Origin: Teleogryllus oceanicus
Lineage: Eukaryota; Arthropoda; Insecta; Orthoptera; Gryllidae
Reading direction: 5' to 3'
DNA length: 64,000 nt
NCBI GenBank assembly: GCA_964035755.1
Contig: CAXIVR010000005.1
Span: forward strand, 14,917,588-14,981,587
Shown: positions 50,162 through 62,700 of the stretch, one piece after another
Layout: each line of letters starts with the position of its first letter
Numbering within the stretch: position 1 is the stretch's first letter
Translations under genes and position numbers: made by a program
Notes under the pieces: generated by a model
Seen by the model: only the letters and a program-made list of their open reading frames with translations
What the model was told of the DNA's origin: nothing
The model's database searches: none

Positions 50162-52593
50162 AAGGCTCTAACCGGTAAGGGAGGTTTCTGAACTTGGTTT
50201 GCAATGAGACTCAGATTTTTTCCAAATGTTTGGATGTAGAATATATTATTATTATTTTCAAAATACGAAGCTAAAATATCCTCGCGGCAAGTACTTACAG
50301 CAAAAAAAACAGTTTTTTCGTGTTTAATTTAAGAAAATAATAATTTTACCGCATTTATTTTATTTCTTTACTTCTGATATGAACTTTGCTGGAATAATTG
50401 GTTAACAAACTGACTTGTAGAAGCTTTTAATTTCAAAATTAGACTACTAAATTGATTAAAAGCATTATTTTATATAAAAATGTTAAACAAAAAGTTCATT
50501 TTTTATAAAATTTCACCTAGTTCATAAACTTCTATAAGGAGTTACAGATAGTGCTACTTATGATATGTAGACAATTTCATATGCTTTTGAGTGTTCAAAC
50601 CGGCAAATATCTAGAATTTGATTTACGATCTGGTGGGCTGATTTTGTAACCATGCTTTTTTTAAGATTTCCATGTCTTAAATAATATATGTTTCCATATG
50701 TTTATAAAATATGTAATATTTTTAAAATTGATAAATTATAATTTCAGAATCTGTTATGGATTCATTTCAGAAAAATGTTTTGCCAAATGAATTTGGCGTC
50801 GATGCTTGTAAAAGAGAAGATCTTATTGCTAATCACACATATATAAAAAGTTTGCATAATTTGGAAGATCGATTAGTGCTTATAATGGACGAAAATACAT
50901 AAGGCACGAAAAAAGTACAAATAATAACTACCAGAGAAAATCGTTCTCCGGGCAGAAAAAAGTTCCTTTATGCAATCCGTTTACGATTTGCACTGCTGAC
51001 GGTTATGTTTAGAAATCGGTGGTCCATATTTAGGAACTCAAAATGACACTGATATACTCAAGCGTATGTTGTCTCTCCCTAACGGTATAAGCAAAAGAAA
51101 GGTGATGTTTTTATACTCAATCGGGGATTTACGGACATACAAAAAATGTTATTAGATATTGGTTTAATTTCCTGGCATTAAAAGGTAAAAGAAAGCAGTT
51201 AACTGTGGAAGAATCAAATGAATCTCGACTCGTTACCAAACTACGAACCGAAAAAGTTTAAATTATTACACCATCAACTAGATAATAAACTATTACTTGG
51301 CGTAGGAAATTATGTTAAAATAGCGTGTTTAATGAACAACTTAAATGAGAAACGGTTGAATTCTGACGGATTTAAGGAAGAAATTGTCAGTCATAACAGT
51401 GCTAGAAAATATTTCGGCAATACAGCAGATGTTGATAGATGGGGCAAAAAGCGTTCCAATATAAAAGAAATTTCTTCTTCAGATATTTTAGACTTCCCAG
51501 AATTGACCTAACGAGAATGAATCATTTTCTTCGCGGGAACGTACGAGCTAGCTCAATCGGTATCTTGCCGTGCTGAAATTATGGGGGATAATAACGCGAT
51601 TAATCTTAACCACCATAAACCTAGAAAAAAATGTATTGAAAGTAAACATCCAGTCGCGACACATCAATCGAAATCAGTATAAAGTTCGTATACGTTGAAT
51701 ACAAGACGGATTCACGCCGGATTAACAATATTATGCAGTATACATGTGATTGCCCAAATGGTTTGAGAACAATTGGTTGCTGTTCTCACGTTGCGACTAT
51801 CATTTACTACTTGTCCCTTGCAAGGTATTTGTCGCGAATTGTCAGGCCCGTTGCAATTTTATGTATGACTTTATTGATGAAAACATCGAACCTGTAATCA
51901 ACGAAGATAGTGAAGACTAAAATATTGTTAGTTTGTTTACATATGTGTATTTTATGACACGTAAATTTTTTTAAAAAAAAATTTTGTATAATAAAGATTT
52001 ACAACAATACTAAGACATTTTATATTATTTTTTTACAAATTTTAACAATATTACATATTTTATAAACATATTGTATTCCTTAAGACATGGAAATCTTAAA
52101 AAAGTATGGTTACAAAATCGTCCCGCCAGGGCGTGAATCAAATCCTAGACATTTGCCGGTTTGAGCACTCAAAAGCGTATGAAATTGTCTATATATCATA
52201 AGTAGCACTATCTGAAACTTCTTCTGAAAGTTAATGAACTAGGTGAAATTTTATAAAAAAAAAGAAGTTTTTGTTTAATATTTTTATATAAAATAATTAT
52301 TTTAATTAATTTATTACTCCATTTATGAATTGAAAGGCATCTACAGGCTAATTTGCTAACCATTATTACGTCAAAGTTCATATCAGAAGTAAAGAAATAA
52401 AGTAAATGCGGTAAATTATTATTTTCTTAAATTAAACACGAAAAAACTGTTTTTCGCTTTAAATACTTACCATGTGGATATTTTAGATTCATATTTTGAA
52501 AATAATAATATATTCTACATCCAAACATGTGGGAAAACTCTGAGTCGAATTGCAAACTAAGGTCGGAAATCCTCCTTATTCGGTTAGAGCCTT
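50162..52593. mobile_element. DNA transposon with ~560-bp terminal inverted repeats
   Basis: The left arm (50162-50730) and right arm (52039-52593) are inverted copies, starting aaggctctaaccg at the ends. They share long blocks such as gtttggatgtagaatatatt, cagttttttcgtgtttaatt, agtgctacttatgatat and aagatttccatgtctta. About 1.3 kb between them holds a decayed transposase gene. No unambiguous target duplication was seen; the flanks are ctaca and aattc. The arms look about 85 percent identical by eye, indicating an old insertion. Confidence 0.9.
50756..51925 (+). pseudogene. Decayed DDE transposase with C-terminal Cys/His finger
   Basis: Frame-by-frame reading gives MDSFQKNVLPNEFGVDACKR, then LVLIMDENT ended by a stop, IGGPYLGTQNDTDILKRMLS in a second frame, GDVFILNRGFTDIQKMLLD, ESNESRLVTK, HHQLDNKLLLGVGNYVKIAC and, at 51739-51825, YTCDCPNGLRTIGCCSHVAT. 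This order (Asp after a hydrophobic strand, NDxxIL, DRGF-like, NESRLVTK, then a CxC...CCxHV finger) matches a DDE endonuclease family common in insects and cnidarians. I cannot name its superfamily with certainty. Stops and frameshifts are numerous, and the DRGF aspartate reads as Asn (NRGF). Confidence 0.78.
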
Positions 52594-53877
52594 AATTCAA
52601 ATTTACATTGGGCAACTCAATTAATTTCAAGACGTTAAAGTGGAGTAAACACCACTACCAATCACGGCTTGACGTCTAAACCGCTGCTATCACTTAGCTG
52701 CTGGTTCGGATATGGAAAATCTGACTGGTATTCTCAAAGCAAATGTACATTCGTTTCGCAGGTCAACTGTCTTATAGAGCGCGATAAATTGCTTCTAAAG
52801 CATGTCAAAATAACATCACCTCAAAATACTATCTGAGGCATTATGATCTGAATATAAGAGCTTAAGAGCCTAATCCGTTCTTGGTAATCTAAAAAATCCG
52901 AGTTGATGAAATTTAAGTATTTTTGTTTTTCAATGGAATTAGGATTAAAATATTCAACCACCTTAATTTTTTTACCTTTTTTGTTGAGGAGGTAATGTAA
53001 ACATAGTTGATATTTTAGTAGAAAATAATCGACTGAGGATGGATTTGTCAAAAGAAGATTCTTTTGGAAGTAGTGTGATACGGAGAACCTATTTGTGTGT
53101 TCGTGAGGTTTCGTTGAAAGTAGGCGAATTGTAGACGACGCGTATACTTCTGTCGGATAGACGGACGCAAGCAAGAAGTCAATTCCCTGCATCTGTGTTC
53201 CCACTTCTCGCTTCGTAAGTTAATTCGTACCGCGGGACCTACAGTTAAAGTATTGTCAACATTATGCATGGTACGCAAAATTCTATAAATTGATCTTTGG
53301 TGTAGTAGGAATGTTAGAAGCTACAGGAATATTTTTATCTCATTTATCTTCTCAAAATTTCTTATTAACATTATTTCTGCTTTGCTGTTTTCGACAAACA
53401 CTAACACTCCACACTATTCACCACACAAAACGCAACACAATGTGATGTGGAACGTTTTAAATTGTGAGTTGACCGAAACCCAATTAAGTGGCACGTTTTC
53501 CCGAAGTGTCCGGCGATTGGTGATGTTACGAGTAAAACAAACGACGACAGCGACGCGTGGGCGACATTTGCCAAAGTGCCCACCTCCCCCCCAAGCGAAT
53601 GGAAGCCCCAACCGACGCACACTCGCCGCGAGAGACAAAAACCTAATTAAAACGAAAGTGTCGAGTTGGCAGCGCAGCCCATGCGGGGTACGGCGTTTGA
53701 GCTCTCCGCAGCGGCCGGGATATAAAGCAACGCGACGCACCGCCTACGCTACACGCTGTTTGCTGAACGGGGGTTTGACACATGTATCCTCGTAGCGCGT
53801 ACGGCACAACGCTGCTATTGTAAATCTATCAAAATGAAGTTGGTTAACGACTTACCCCGACGCCTAGATCACAGCTC
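52594..53877. other. Unassigned intronic DNA
   Basis: 53440-53770 is a more GC-balanced patch with ggatataaagc near 53718, a TATA-box-like sequence. No exon or start site could be supported. Confidence 0.45.
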
Positions 53878-54256
53878 AGTTCGGTGGTGTAACGGTCGGC
53901 GTACCGGACTGTTGTACCCGAGTTTGCGGGTTCAAACCCGATCGAAGCCGTGGATTTTTAAGGGCGAAAAAATCCTTCGTACGCCTGCCTTCGGAGGGGA
54001 AGTAAAGCCGGCTGTCCCATGTAGTAGATTTACTGCATGTAAAAGATCCTCAAGCCTAAATGAAGCCTCTGAGCAAAATTGAGTTCCACCTGTTTCGTCG
54101 CCCAAGATAATGCCTCCTTTCTCCGCTAGGTGGTGAAGTTTAGAGTAGGTGGAGGTAATTTGGTAGTGAAATTTGCGTGGTTAGTTGGAAGAGCGGGCCT
54201 GATGGCCCGTGTCTCGCCACGTAAAATAAGGCATTAACTAACTAACTAACTAACAG
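53878..54256 (+). mobile_element. tRNA-derived SINE, family 2, copy B
   Basis: Same family as the 35.0-kb copy, with box A (tggtgtaacggtcggcgtac) and box B GGGTTCAAACCC at 53928-53939. It is about 45 bp longer and keeps a (taac)n tail at 54236-54256, which probably marks the true 3' end of the family. No clear target duplication was seen. Confidence 0.87.
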
Positions 54257-54383
54257 TTTACGAGGAACAGCATGCATTACAATTCCTTTCATCTCCACGC
54301 ATTCAAAATGACGGATCAAACCCAAAACTAATGAGAAGGAACTAAAATTTTAATGAAATTACTGCCACGCAAACATTGAAGAA

Positions 54384-54441
54384 CATATAATTAAATTACC
54401 ACAATACACACATAATGTGTATTGTGGTAATTTCATATAAT
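54384..54441. mobile_element. Very short hairpin flanked by an 8-bp direct repeat
   Basis: Perfect 18-bp arms (54393-54410, aaattaccacaatacaca; 54416-54433) with a 5-nt loop are bounded by catataat on both sides (54384-54391 and 54434-54441). It resembles a minimal terminal-repeat remnant with an 8-bp target duplication. Confidence 0.6.
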
Positions 54442-54848
54442 AAATCAAAATTGACTTCTCTTATTAGAAGGTTGCCCCTTACCCCGTAATCCCGACCAAA
54501 ATGCATGTATACTCCTAGTACGTTTGACTGGTTTGGAAGAGCTTAGATAAACTTATCCTAAGTAGACTTTGAGTAAGTTTGGTGCAGTCGGTTTCCCGTC
54601 TAATATTTTCGGTTTTGAAAAAACTCGATTTATTTGCTACTTCCGGTGTGCCATTAAAACCATCTGCTTCACTTTCGCCGCGTTGATTGGTTATTTATTT
54701 GAATTTCGGATCAGATAGCATTAACAGAAGCCTAGTTTTTGAAATCAAAGTCTTCGTGATTTTTTCCGCTACAATTAGGGCTTCTGTATGAATAGCGAGC
54801 ATATATTAAACTGTTTGCAACAGCGGCCAAGACGGTTAGGAGGAATTC

Positions 54849-54852
<4 letters not shown>

Positions 54853-54912
<60 letters not shown>
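54853..54912. repeat. (TG)n(TATG)n microsatellite
   Basis: About 20 copies of tg, followed by tatgtatg. Confidence 0.95.
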
Positions 54913-54913
<1 letters not shown>

Positions 54914-56786
54914 GGGGGGCGGGTGTCCAGAAGTACAGACACCTCAGCGGCTCACTCGCTTCAAAGGAATCTGAACTTACTTTTTGGCCGCACTACAGTC
55001 CTTACAACTAATTTTATTTCAAATACGTAACCGATTATTATGATTAATAATCATAATGTTATTATAGAATCATTTTAAACGATACGAGTATAATAGAACA
55101 AGTAGAATGACAGTACTTCTTGAAGAATTATTAATCTCAAACTCACAAGAATATTTTTTAGTTGAAATTGCATGCGATACCAAGTGAATACGATCTCTTT
55201 TCGATTGAATTAAAAAAATGTCCCCTTCATCTATCAGCCATTTCAATCACTACGTGAAGTACCTAGTGCAGTGAATCACAGAGGAAAAAGAGACAAAAGT
55301 CATTCACTCAAATTCCTTGCGATCAGTTTGCATGCAAAATAGACAAACACAATACTCTTATCCAGAATTACAGAAGGCATCCTCAGGATCTCCTTTAAGT
55401 ATGCCAAACAAATAGACAAGCACTCATTTTCTTCTTCAAAGTGATTTCAATAAAATTACAGATATTTGGCTGATAAATTAAAACCAGAAAAGAGAAAAAT
55501 AATTTCGCGCCTACCAACCAGACTTTTTTAAAGTAATTAAAACGGGATTTACATCTTTTGTGTCAAATACAAATTATAAAATATATCAGAAAATCGCGTG
55601 TACTTCCAAGCAAGTTTTTCACTTGTTCACTTCAATGATACTCGCTGGATTTTATGATTAATTGTGATAGAAAATAGAATGTTAAAACTGTTTATGAAAC
55701 TGTAGTCTGGGTGATAACAACAAAATCTGTGAATTTTTATCTTTTCACTTAATTTAATACTTCTAATTTACTTCGTTTTCTCTTTGAAAACGTGCGCAAA
55801 CTGTCCGATGCACTTCAACGTCTTTTTAGCATCGGAAAGTTCCCAACACTGTTTCTAAAAACATGTCGAAAGCACGACTAAAACGGAAATGAGCACTTGG
55901 GCCGTTTCCTCGCCCATGGAGGAGCCGTTTGTTTGGCATATTGTGGGAGTGCCCTGCGTCAGTCACCGCCTCATGCAGCACTGTGCACGGATGCGCAAAC
56001 AGGAGCGGCCGAGGCGCGCGCCGACAGGCAGCATTCAGCATGCGGGGGTGGGGGTGGGGGGGTGGGGGTGGGGGGCGGGCCGAACACACACACACTGCAC
56101 ACGGCGGGATGGGCGTCCCGTGGATTCAGGCGCAGCTGTCCTGCTGCTGCGACTGGATCGCTATCTACTTTGACCGTTAGCACAGCATTTCTGGCGATAG
56201 AACGATGTCACAATATTCGAATGATCATGCCGAGATTTGTACAAAAATTGACACGGCAAATTTAATTAGAAGCTCTTGGCTTTATTTCAGAGAAATGTTT
56301 GTTTTCTTCAGTTATATTTCTGAAGCTATGAGAGGAGTATATGAGAATATGGCTTTCTCGATATCGGTCTACTATTTTTACCACAACTGGTCCAACTCAT
56401 TTATGAATAACAATACTTGTGAACGTGTAGTACACATCAAGGACTGAGTCGATAAACCGTTGCTTCAAAATTTCCGACTAATGTGCGAGTGTGTTTATCA
56501 GCTACTGCCTTCCCCAGTGATTACTACATTCTTTCAACGTCAAACTTAAGTTTCTACAAGTCTTATGCAATCCTGTCACATTTGACCCATCGCCAACAGC
56601 AGTCGTCAATTGAAGCGATCGGGTGCGGGCTGGTGTGTTTGGTTTTAAGGGCAAGCAGGCCTGCGGTTCTTACGCGGTTGGTGGGAGGTGGAGGTTGAGG
56701 GGGGTGGAGGGGAGGGGAGGGGGCGCGCGTGCGTGCGTGCGTGCGTGCGCAGGGCCGCTCCGAGCGCCGAGGGCAGCCGCACTCAC
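54913..56786. other. AT-rich intronic DNA next to the Shab core exon
   Basis: Contains a ggggtggggg run near 56045-56085 and (gcgt)n at 56730-56752, close to the Shab donor. No further Shab exon was recognised. Confidence 0.5.
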
Positions 56787-57630
56787 CTGTGTCCACGATG
56801 ACGTCGATGAGGTCCATGCTCTTGGCGAAGGCGTCGCGCAGGTTGATGTGGTGGAAGGACACGATGCTGCCCTCCCGCTTGGCGCGCTCCAACGCCTCCC
56901 GCCTCTTCAGCGCCTTTTCGCGCCTCATCTGGTTTTTATAGAACTCGGCGAAATTGTTCACGATGATGGGAATGGGCAACGCGATCACCAGAACTCCGCA
57001 AATGCAGCAGACACTTCCTATGACCTTCCCCAGCGCCGTCGTGGGGTAAATGTCCCCGTAGCCCACCGTCGTCATCGTAATGCCCGCCCACCAAAACGTC
57101 TCCGGAATAGAGATGAATTTTGTCCCCGGTTCTTCCTTCTCGGCAAAATAGGCCAGGCTGGAGAAAATCAACACTCCCATGGCCAGGAACAGCATGAGTA
57201 GCCCGAGCTCCTTGTAGGAGTTGCGAAGTGTGAAGCCGAGAGACTGAAGGCCGGTGGAGTGGCGGGCGAGTTTTAGGATTCGGAGGATTCGCATGATCCG
57301 GAAGATTTGCACCACGCGGCGGACGTCTTGGAACTGGTCGTTGGCGTTTTTGTTCGTCTCCAGGAGGAACAAGGAGACGAAGTAGGGGAGGATGGCGAGG
57401 AGATCGATGACGTTGAGCCCCCCCTTGAAGAATTTCCACTTGTTCGGGGAGGCGCTGAACCGGAGGACGTACTCTAGCGTGAACCACGTGATGCACACTG
57501 CCTCGACCATGGCGAGTTGCGGGTTGTCCTGGAGGGTGCCGTTCTCGTGGTACTGGAGGCTGGGGATGGTGTTGAGAGTGAGCGCTATGGTCGAAAGCAC
57601 TATGAACAGGATGGAGATGACCGCGATCAC
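56787..57630 (-). CDS. Shab: Shab (Kv2) voltage-gated K+ channel, transmembrane-core exon (partial gene)
   Basis: This exon encodes the membrane core of a delayed-rectifier K+ channel subunit; Kv2 channels are tetramers in the plasma membrane of neurons and muscle. The 281 codons read without a stop. In exon residues: S1 about 1-21, S2 40-58, S3 74-91, S4 104-123 with the repeated arginines of RRVVQIFRIMRILRILK, S5 141-163, selectivity filter TVGYGD at 188-193, and S6 202-226 with the PIP hinge (ALPIPIIVNN). The tail RREALERAKREGSIV follows. Sequence character is that of insect Shab rather than Shaker, Shaw or Shal. The acceptor is gccgtttcag before GTGATCGCG (phase 0). The donor is gacacag followed by gtgagtg, splitting the last Gly codon (phase 1). 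Reading past either junction loses Kv2 likeness, so the longer open frame is not coding. The T1 exon must lie upstream, at higher coordinates, outside or unseen. Confidence 0.96.
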
Positions 57631-58817
57631 CTGAAACGGCACAAGATGGCGTCCAAAATGGCGTGTGTAGTCCGTACACGCGGGCACTTGAGGGCAGCAC
57701 CGCCGCGAGTGTGCGCGAGCGCCTGACTGGCAAATCTGAGCTTCCACTGGCGCTTCCAACGCTCACCACAGAAGAGAACAATGGCCCAAATCACATTCCG
57801 AAAGGTCCACGGGGAAACAATTTGGACACTCGGAATATCTCCAACTTCATAAGCCAGCAAGAAGTAAGCAACAGTACGAAATTCTATCGTCTAATTTCTA
57901 TCCTATTATAATATTTTCCAAAAGAATATATTTGAGAGAAAAAATTAACAAGAACTAGTTGTAAATGTTGATTTTCACGAAAATTGTAAAAAATCAAACG
58001 AAATTTTAGAGCTCAGAATCAAGCAGAAAATGAGATTACTAACATGTAATAACATTCTTTCATAGCGAAATGGAATTCTAGAGACTTCCTCCAATGTTGA
58101 GTTTTTACGTCTTGAAGAATGAGTCTTTTGGGTTATGCGGCACACTTGATAAAGTATGACCGAAATTCAAAACTTAACTGAATTCAGAAAAAAATAGATG
58201 AACTGATTGATGCATTAAATGAACAGTGTACTGGTATGGAATGAAATTATTCAAGACAAAATGTGTATTGCCTAAGAGTTCATATTGTGTGTGTGCAAGA
58301 TAAGTGACGTTGATTCTCAAAAACTTTCTATTAAAAATAAATTTATCAAAGAATGTGTGCTATCATGACAGTTGAGCAGTACGAGTACAACTCAGTTTTT
58401 TGAGGAATAAAACAGTGCCAGATCGAAGGGACTTGGCTGTTAATTTTAATGTATTTTGATAAAACACCATTCTACATTGAATTAGCAATAGAGGCAAACA
58501 ATCATCGACAATTAATGACATGTGAATTTAACATCAAAGAATTTCCATGGAATTTTTATATTTTTGCAACTTTGTTATATTTTAGAATGTAAGCAAGAAC
58601 TATTTCGTGACATGTGGTGATGTAAAATGAAATAAGACTAGGGGCAGTGGTTACAAGTTCTTCTGTTGAATAACCTCACGAACCTTAGACTGCGCAGATG
58701 AGCCCACTTACATAAAAAAATAATATTGATTTTAACGCTTTTTAAAATAACACCTAAATAAGGAATAAGACAGCATATTTTAATATAGTTTTAAATAAAT
58801 GGTTTACATAAAGATTA

Positions 58818-58823
<6 letters not shown>

Positions 58824-58868
<45 letters not shown>
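58824..58868. repeat. (AT)n microsatellite
   Basis: About 22 copies of at. Confidence 0.95.
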
Positions 58869-58870
<2 letters not shown>

Positions 58871-59632
58871 AGAAAACTCGTAAAATTTTTCAATGTGAAT
58901 GTGATGGAACCCGATACCGAAGGAACTGTCCTGATCCCTGCAATAAGTGAAATTGAGGAAATATTCGCCTCAAAATGGACTCGGGTAGATTTGAGAAAAC
59001 CGATGACTCTACAACAAAATATTTTTGAAAACCTATTAGTGGCTGGAAAATTAATGAAAGATTTCAACTGAACATCTTATTTTGAAACAAATTTTAGAAT
59101 AATCTGTTTTCATTGTATTTGAATTCATAAAATTATGCATATGATATTACAAAGCAAAGGTAAAATACCTGTTAATAATTACAGTAACTTTCACTCTTAA
59201 AAGAAATACATCTGAAAAGGAGACTGTGGCAAGGGCTCATAAACGAACTGCACGATTGTGCTCTCCCGCTTATAACTACTGCTTGTATCTTAATCATCCA
59301 AATGATCCATGTGTTTGCTTTGTATGTATGTAATCCAATTCAAAACTGAAACAGGAACGTAACAGTAATTTCCTGCTCCGTCGTTCAGTGCTTCAATGTT
59401 GCTACAATTATTCACCAAATTTTATCATGCGGGGAGTTACTATGGTTGTGCAGGGGTGCAGAAGTGCATTCCTGAATAGTGCGGATCTGAAAAGCGCTTT
59501 CAAATTTTGACCGAGTCGCCCGATAGAACAGTTGTAAACCAATTTAAATAATTCTTTGGCTCAGGGGAACAAAACGGTCAGGGCCAAAAGTAAGATTTTG
59601 AGATTCACAAGGGAAAAAAATCCTAGTATTTG

Positions 59633-59760
59633 TTGTGTGTGCGTGCTTGTGTGTATGTGTGCGCGTGTGTACCTGTGTGCGTGTGTTCGTGAGTGTGTGT
59701 TCGTGCGTGTATCCGTGCGTGCGCGCGTGTGTATGTGTGTGTGTGTGTGTGTGTGTGGGG
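59633..59760. repeat. GT-rich simple repeat
   Basis: Alternating gtgtgc and gtgtgt with interruptions. Confidence 0.9.
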
Positions 59761-62700
59761 GATGGAAAACGAAAATCTTGCCAAGAAGGCGCTTGCCATC
59801 TATTATATTCCCCCGAGCCGCTCAATCTCATTTTGTCGAAGAGAAGTCATTAGTTAGAACAGACTTTTAAGTCAGGATTTTGGTATTAATCTGATAAATC
59901 CTATCGAAAAGGTACGTACCGTACCGTTTACACTTCACATTAATAAAATTCCAGGACGTTATTGTTCTGATGAGAATCCTCACTAAAATGGCAGATCCTT
60001 CAACTCTTGTCCATGAGAACAAGAAACCATTCCATTGCTTTGTTGAAGAAAAACGGCGTTTCTTGAGGCAGACTTGTAGGGAATCCACTCTAAGGAGCGG
60101 CTCGGTCGAAATGGGTATGAGCCCTTTGGGGGTGGCTAGGGTGCAGGGGTGAGAGCGCTGTGCAGGGGGGGGCGGAGGGCGGCTATTCTAAGGGCTGCCA
60201 AGGGCGTGCAGGGCGTGCAAGGGCATACACGGGTGCGTTCACTGGATTTACAGGCGTTGACCAAGGGTTTTAATGGCTACCGTTTCAAGGAGTCGGTGGG
60301 GCGTGCGGATGGGGCGTGCAGGTGCGTTGAAGGGTCGTGCGAGGTCGTTCGTTCAGTGGGGGCGTGCAAGTCATTGTTGGTAGGCACTGCTCTTCCTTTA
60401 CGATTAATACACATCAGTCTTTCAAGCCAGTGTCTCATTCTAATAAACGCTCAGAAAATGTTACTCATTCACTATTATCAAAAAAGGCATTGCCTTTTAG
60501 GTAAATTGCTTCAAGGTAACCGGTCGTGTGAAAGAAATCGAATTATTATAGTTCTAAAGTAGAACCAACGTATTCGAAGTTCTTTCAGCGAACAAAGAAA
60601 CACTGGCTTTCATTTTGTTAGGCTGTGCATTGCGAAGCATAACTACACCTCCAGCATGTGAAGGTGCACGCAATGCCACGTCCTAGGCAGGTCTACCAGA
60701 GTGCAGGGCAGTCGGGCAAATGCAGGTCTGTGCAAGGTCTGTGGAGGTGCACCGAGTGCATCAAGTACAAGAGCGTTGCAGGGCATGCGGCTTATACCCT
60801 CCGTCTCCCATGTAGGGCGTCCATGCGCTTTCCCAATTCTCAATCAATTGAGTTCTAATTTTAAAATGGCTCCTCTCAGAGCGTTTCAAACGGTTTTATT
60901 TTTTTATATTCATCGCAATACTATGTATCAATTTTAATTAAGCCAAAATATGTATTTCATCAAATGCGTTCGTGAAAATTGCAGTACGACGTATATGTTA
61001 TAACAATGCTGAACACGAACTATTTCATTTCTGGTCCTCTTTCTGATTCTACGGAGTTTTGTCCGTTGGCATACTAATTTAAGTGTGAGTGCTTCGCAGT
61101 GGAAAATTCTATTAAATCCTATCTAAAATAACACATCCAAAATCTTGTAAGAGTGTCACCGTTACAATCGTTTAGAACATCGAGTAGGAGATGCGCTATT
61201 TTGAAAATTAAAATTAAGCTTTTGCTGCAGAAAAACTATTATATGATGTTTTTATTCCACAACCTTTTTTCTAATTTTCAGCTCTCGCTCTGCTTAGTAT
61301 GTCATATCTCTTTGCGCTGTTCACCTCATCCCAGGAGTTATCATTCGTGTAGCAGAAAATTTGCTGAATAACTTATTACACTGTTCTTTGAGAATACTGA
61401 AATTTGTTAATTATATAAGAATAAAATTAAGTCACAAAATTACCTTTCAAATGACGTAGGAAAATTATATGTTAGATCATTATTTTGAAGCGCTTTCTCA
61501 TTGGCAATACGTATTTTGAGCAATTTAATTATTGTTAATATTTAGTATCTAATTATTTCTCCTCTTCATCAGAAATCTATACTAGAAAAAATAACATTGT
61601 TTCCTGATTTTTATGCATCATAGTTGAAATATTTTTTCAGAAAAAAATTTCTCTCTACTTATTGGATTCTATATTTGCACGCTATTGAAAGTCACCATAC
61701 ATTATTACTTCTTCATTCTCAGAGTTCAATCAATAGACGACGGTTCGTTGGCCCGTTTTTTTCTGCAAAGATACGAATTAAATACTCTTGGATATATTCT
61801 CCTGAAACATTCTCCTTTCTCGACTTCTTGGACCACCACACGAATTCACAACCTTCTGAACTCTACAACATCCACTACTTCCTCCTTTTCTTTGACTTAT
61901 TTAACCATTTATTCCAAGAAATACACACGTACAACAACAAATGTTATTTTACTGTATATTGTCAGGAGTTTCACTTTGAGAACTTGTACCGTAATTGAAT
62001 TACGTTTTCCTCTATCAATTATCATAATTTGACATTTCATATCTTCTGATTATTATTCTTTCCAGATTAGCATTGAATACAATCATTTCGAAAACTCAGG
62101 GATGCTCAAAAGAATTTATTTTTATATTAAATTGAACCAAAACATTTTTAAACAAAATAGCATGTGTTCAAGTAAATGCTTGACACGTGAACAAAACAAA
62201 AAATGAAAGAAAACGATTTAACGAATACGCAATCTGACACTATCCAATAAAAAGGTAACTTTTCAACATTGTAGAAATAGCTACAAGGCCTTACAAGAAT
62301 ACATTTATATTATCTGAAAGTAATAATAAACATTGGATACAAGTTTGTCCTATTGATGATAAACATATAACGGGTAAACTTCAAGCAAGAAACCCATTAA
62401 GACGTCATCAGAATATGAGACTTCGTAATTAAGGGTTATAGAGACAAAGAGAAAAGCGTTCTTAGAATAGATATTTCTAAAATATTTTATTCCTGCCATT
62501 GAATTCATGGAACTAATACAATACATGATGTTTGTAAATATACAATCCAATTTTAGGTGTTTGTTACACTATTGATCTACGATAATACCTGTGATAACTG
62601 TAAGTCAGCAATGAAACTTAGTTTTACTATCTTCTGCTTTATTTTGAAACTTACTGAATTTTTATTCAACTCGTTTTTGCCATTTTCTTTTTTTTCAATG

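Larger units (their letters stand above)
29692..56786 (-). other. Inferred Shab intronic interval
   Basis: This interval lies between the channel-core exon and the candidate C-terminal micro-exon. The sequence is mostly AT-rich non-coding DNA loaded with transposable elements, which are listed separately. I looked for other conserved pieces of the Shab tail by eye and did not find them. A phase 1 to phase 0 linking exon is required if both exons belong to one transcript, and it may be short. Confidence 0.5.

Noticed and set aside
53700..53760. TATA promoter at ggatataaagc
   Set aside because: A single TATA-like word without an identifiable start site or exon.
56936..57781. 281-codon minus-strand frame overlapping Shab
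   Set aside because: It is a shadow frame of the Shab exon with no domain.
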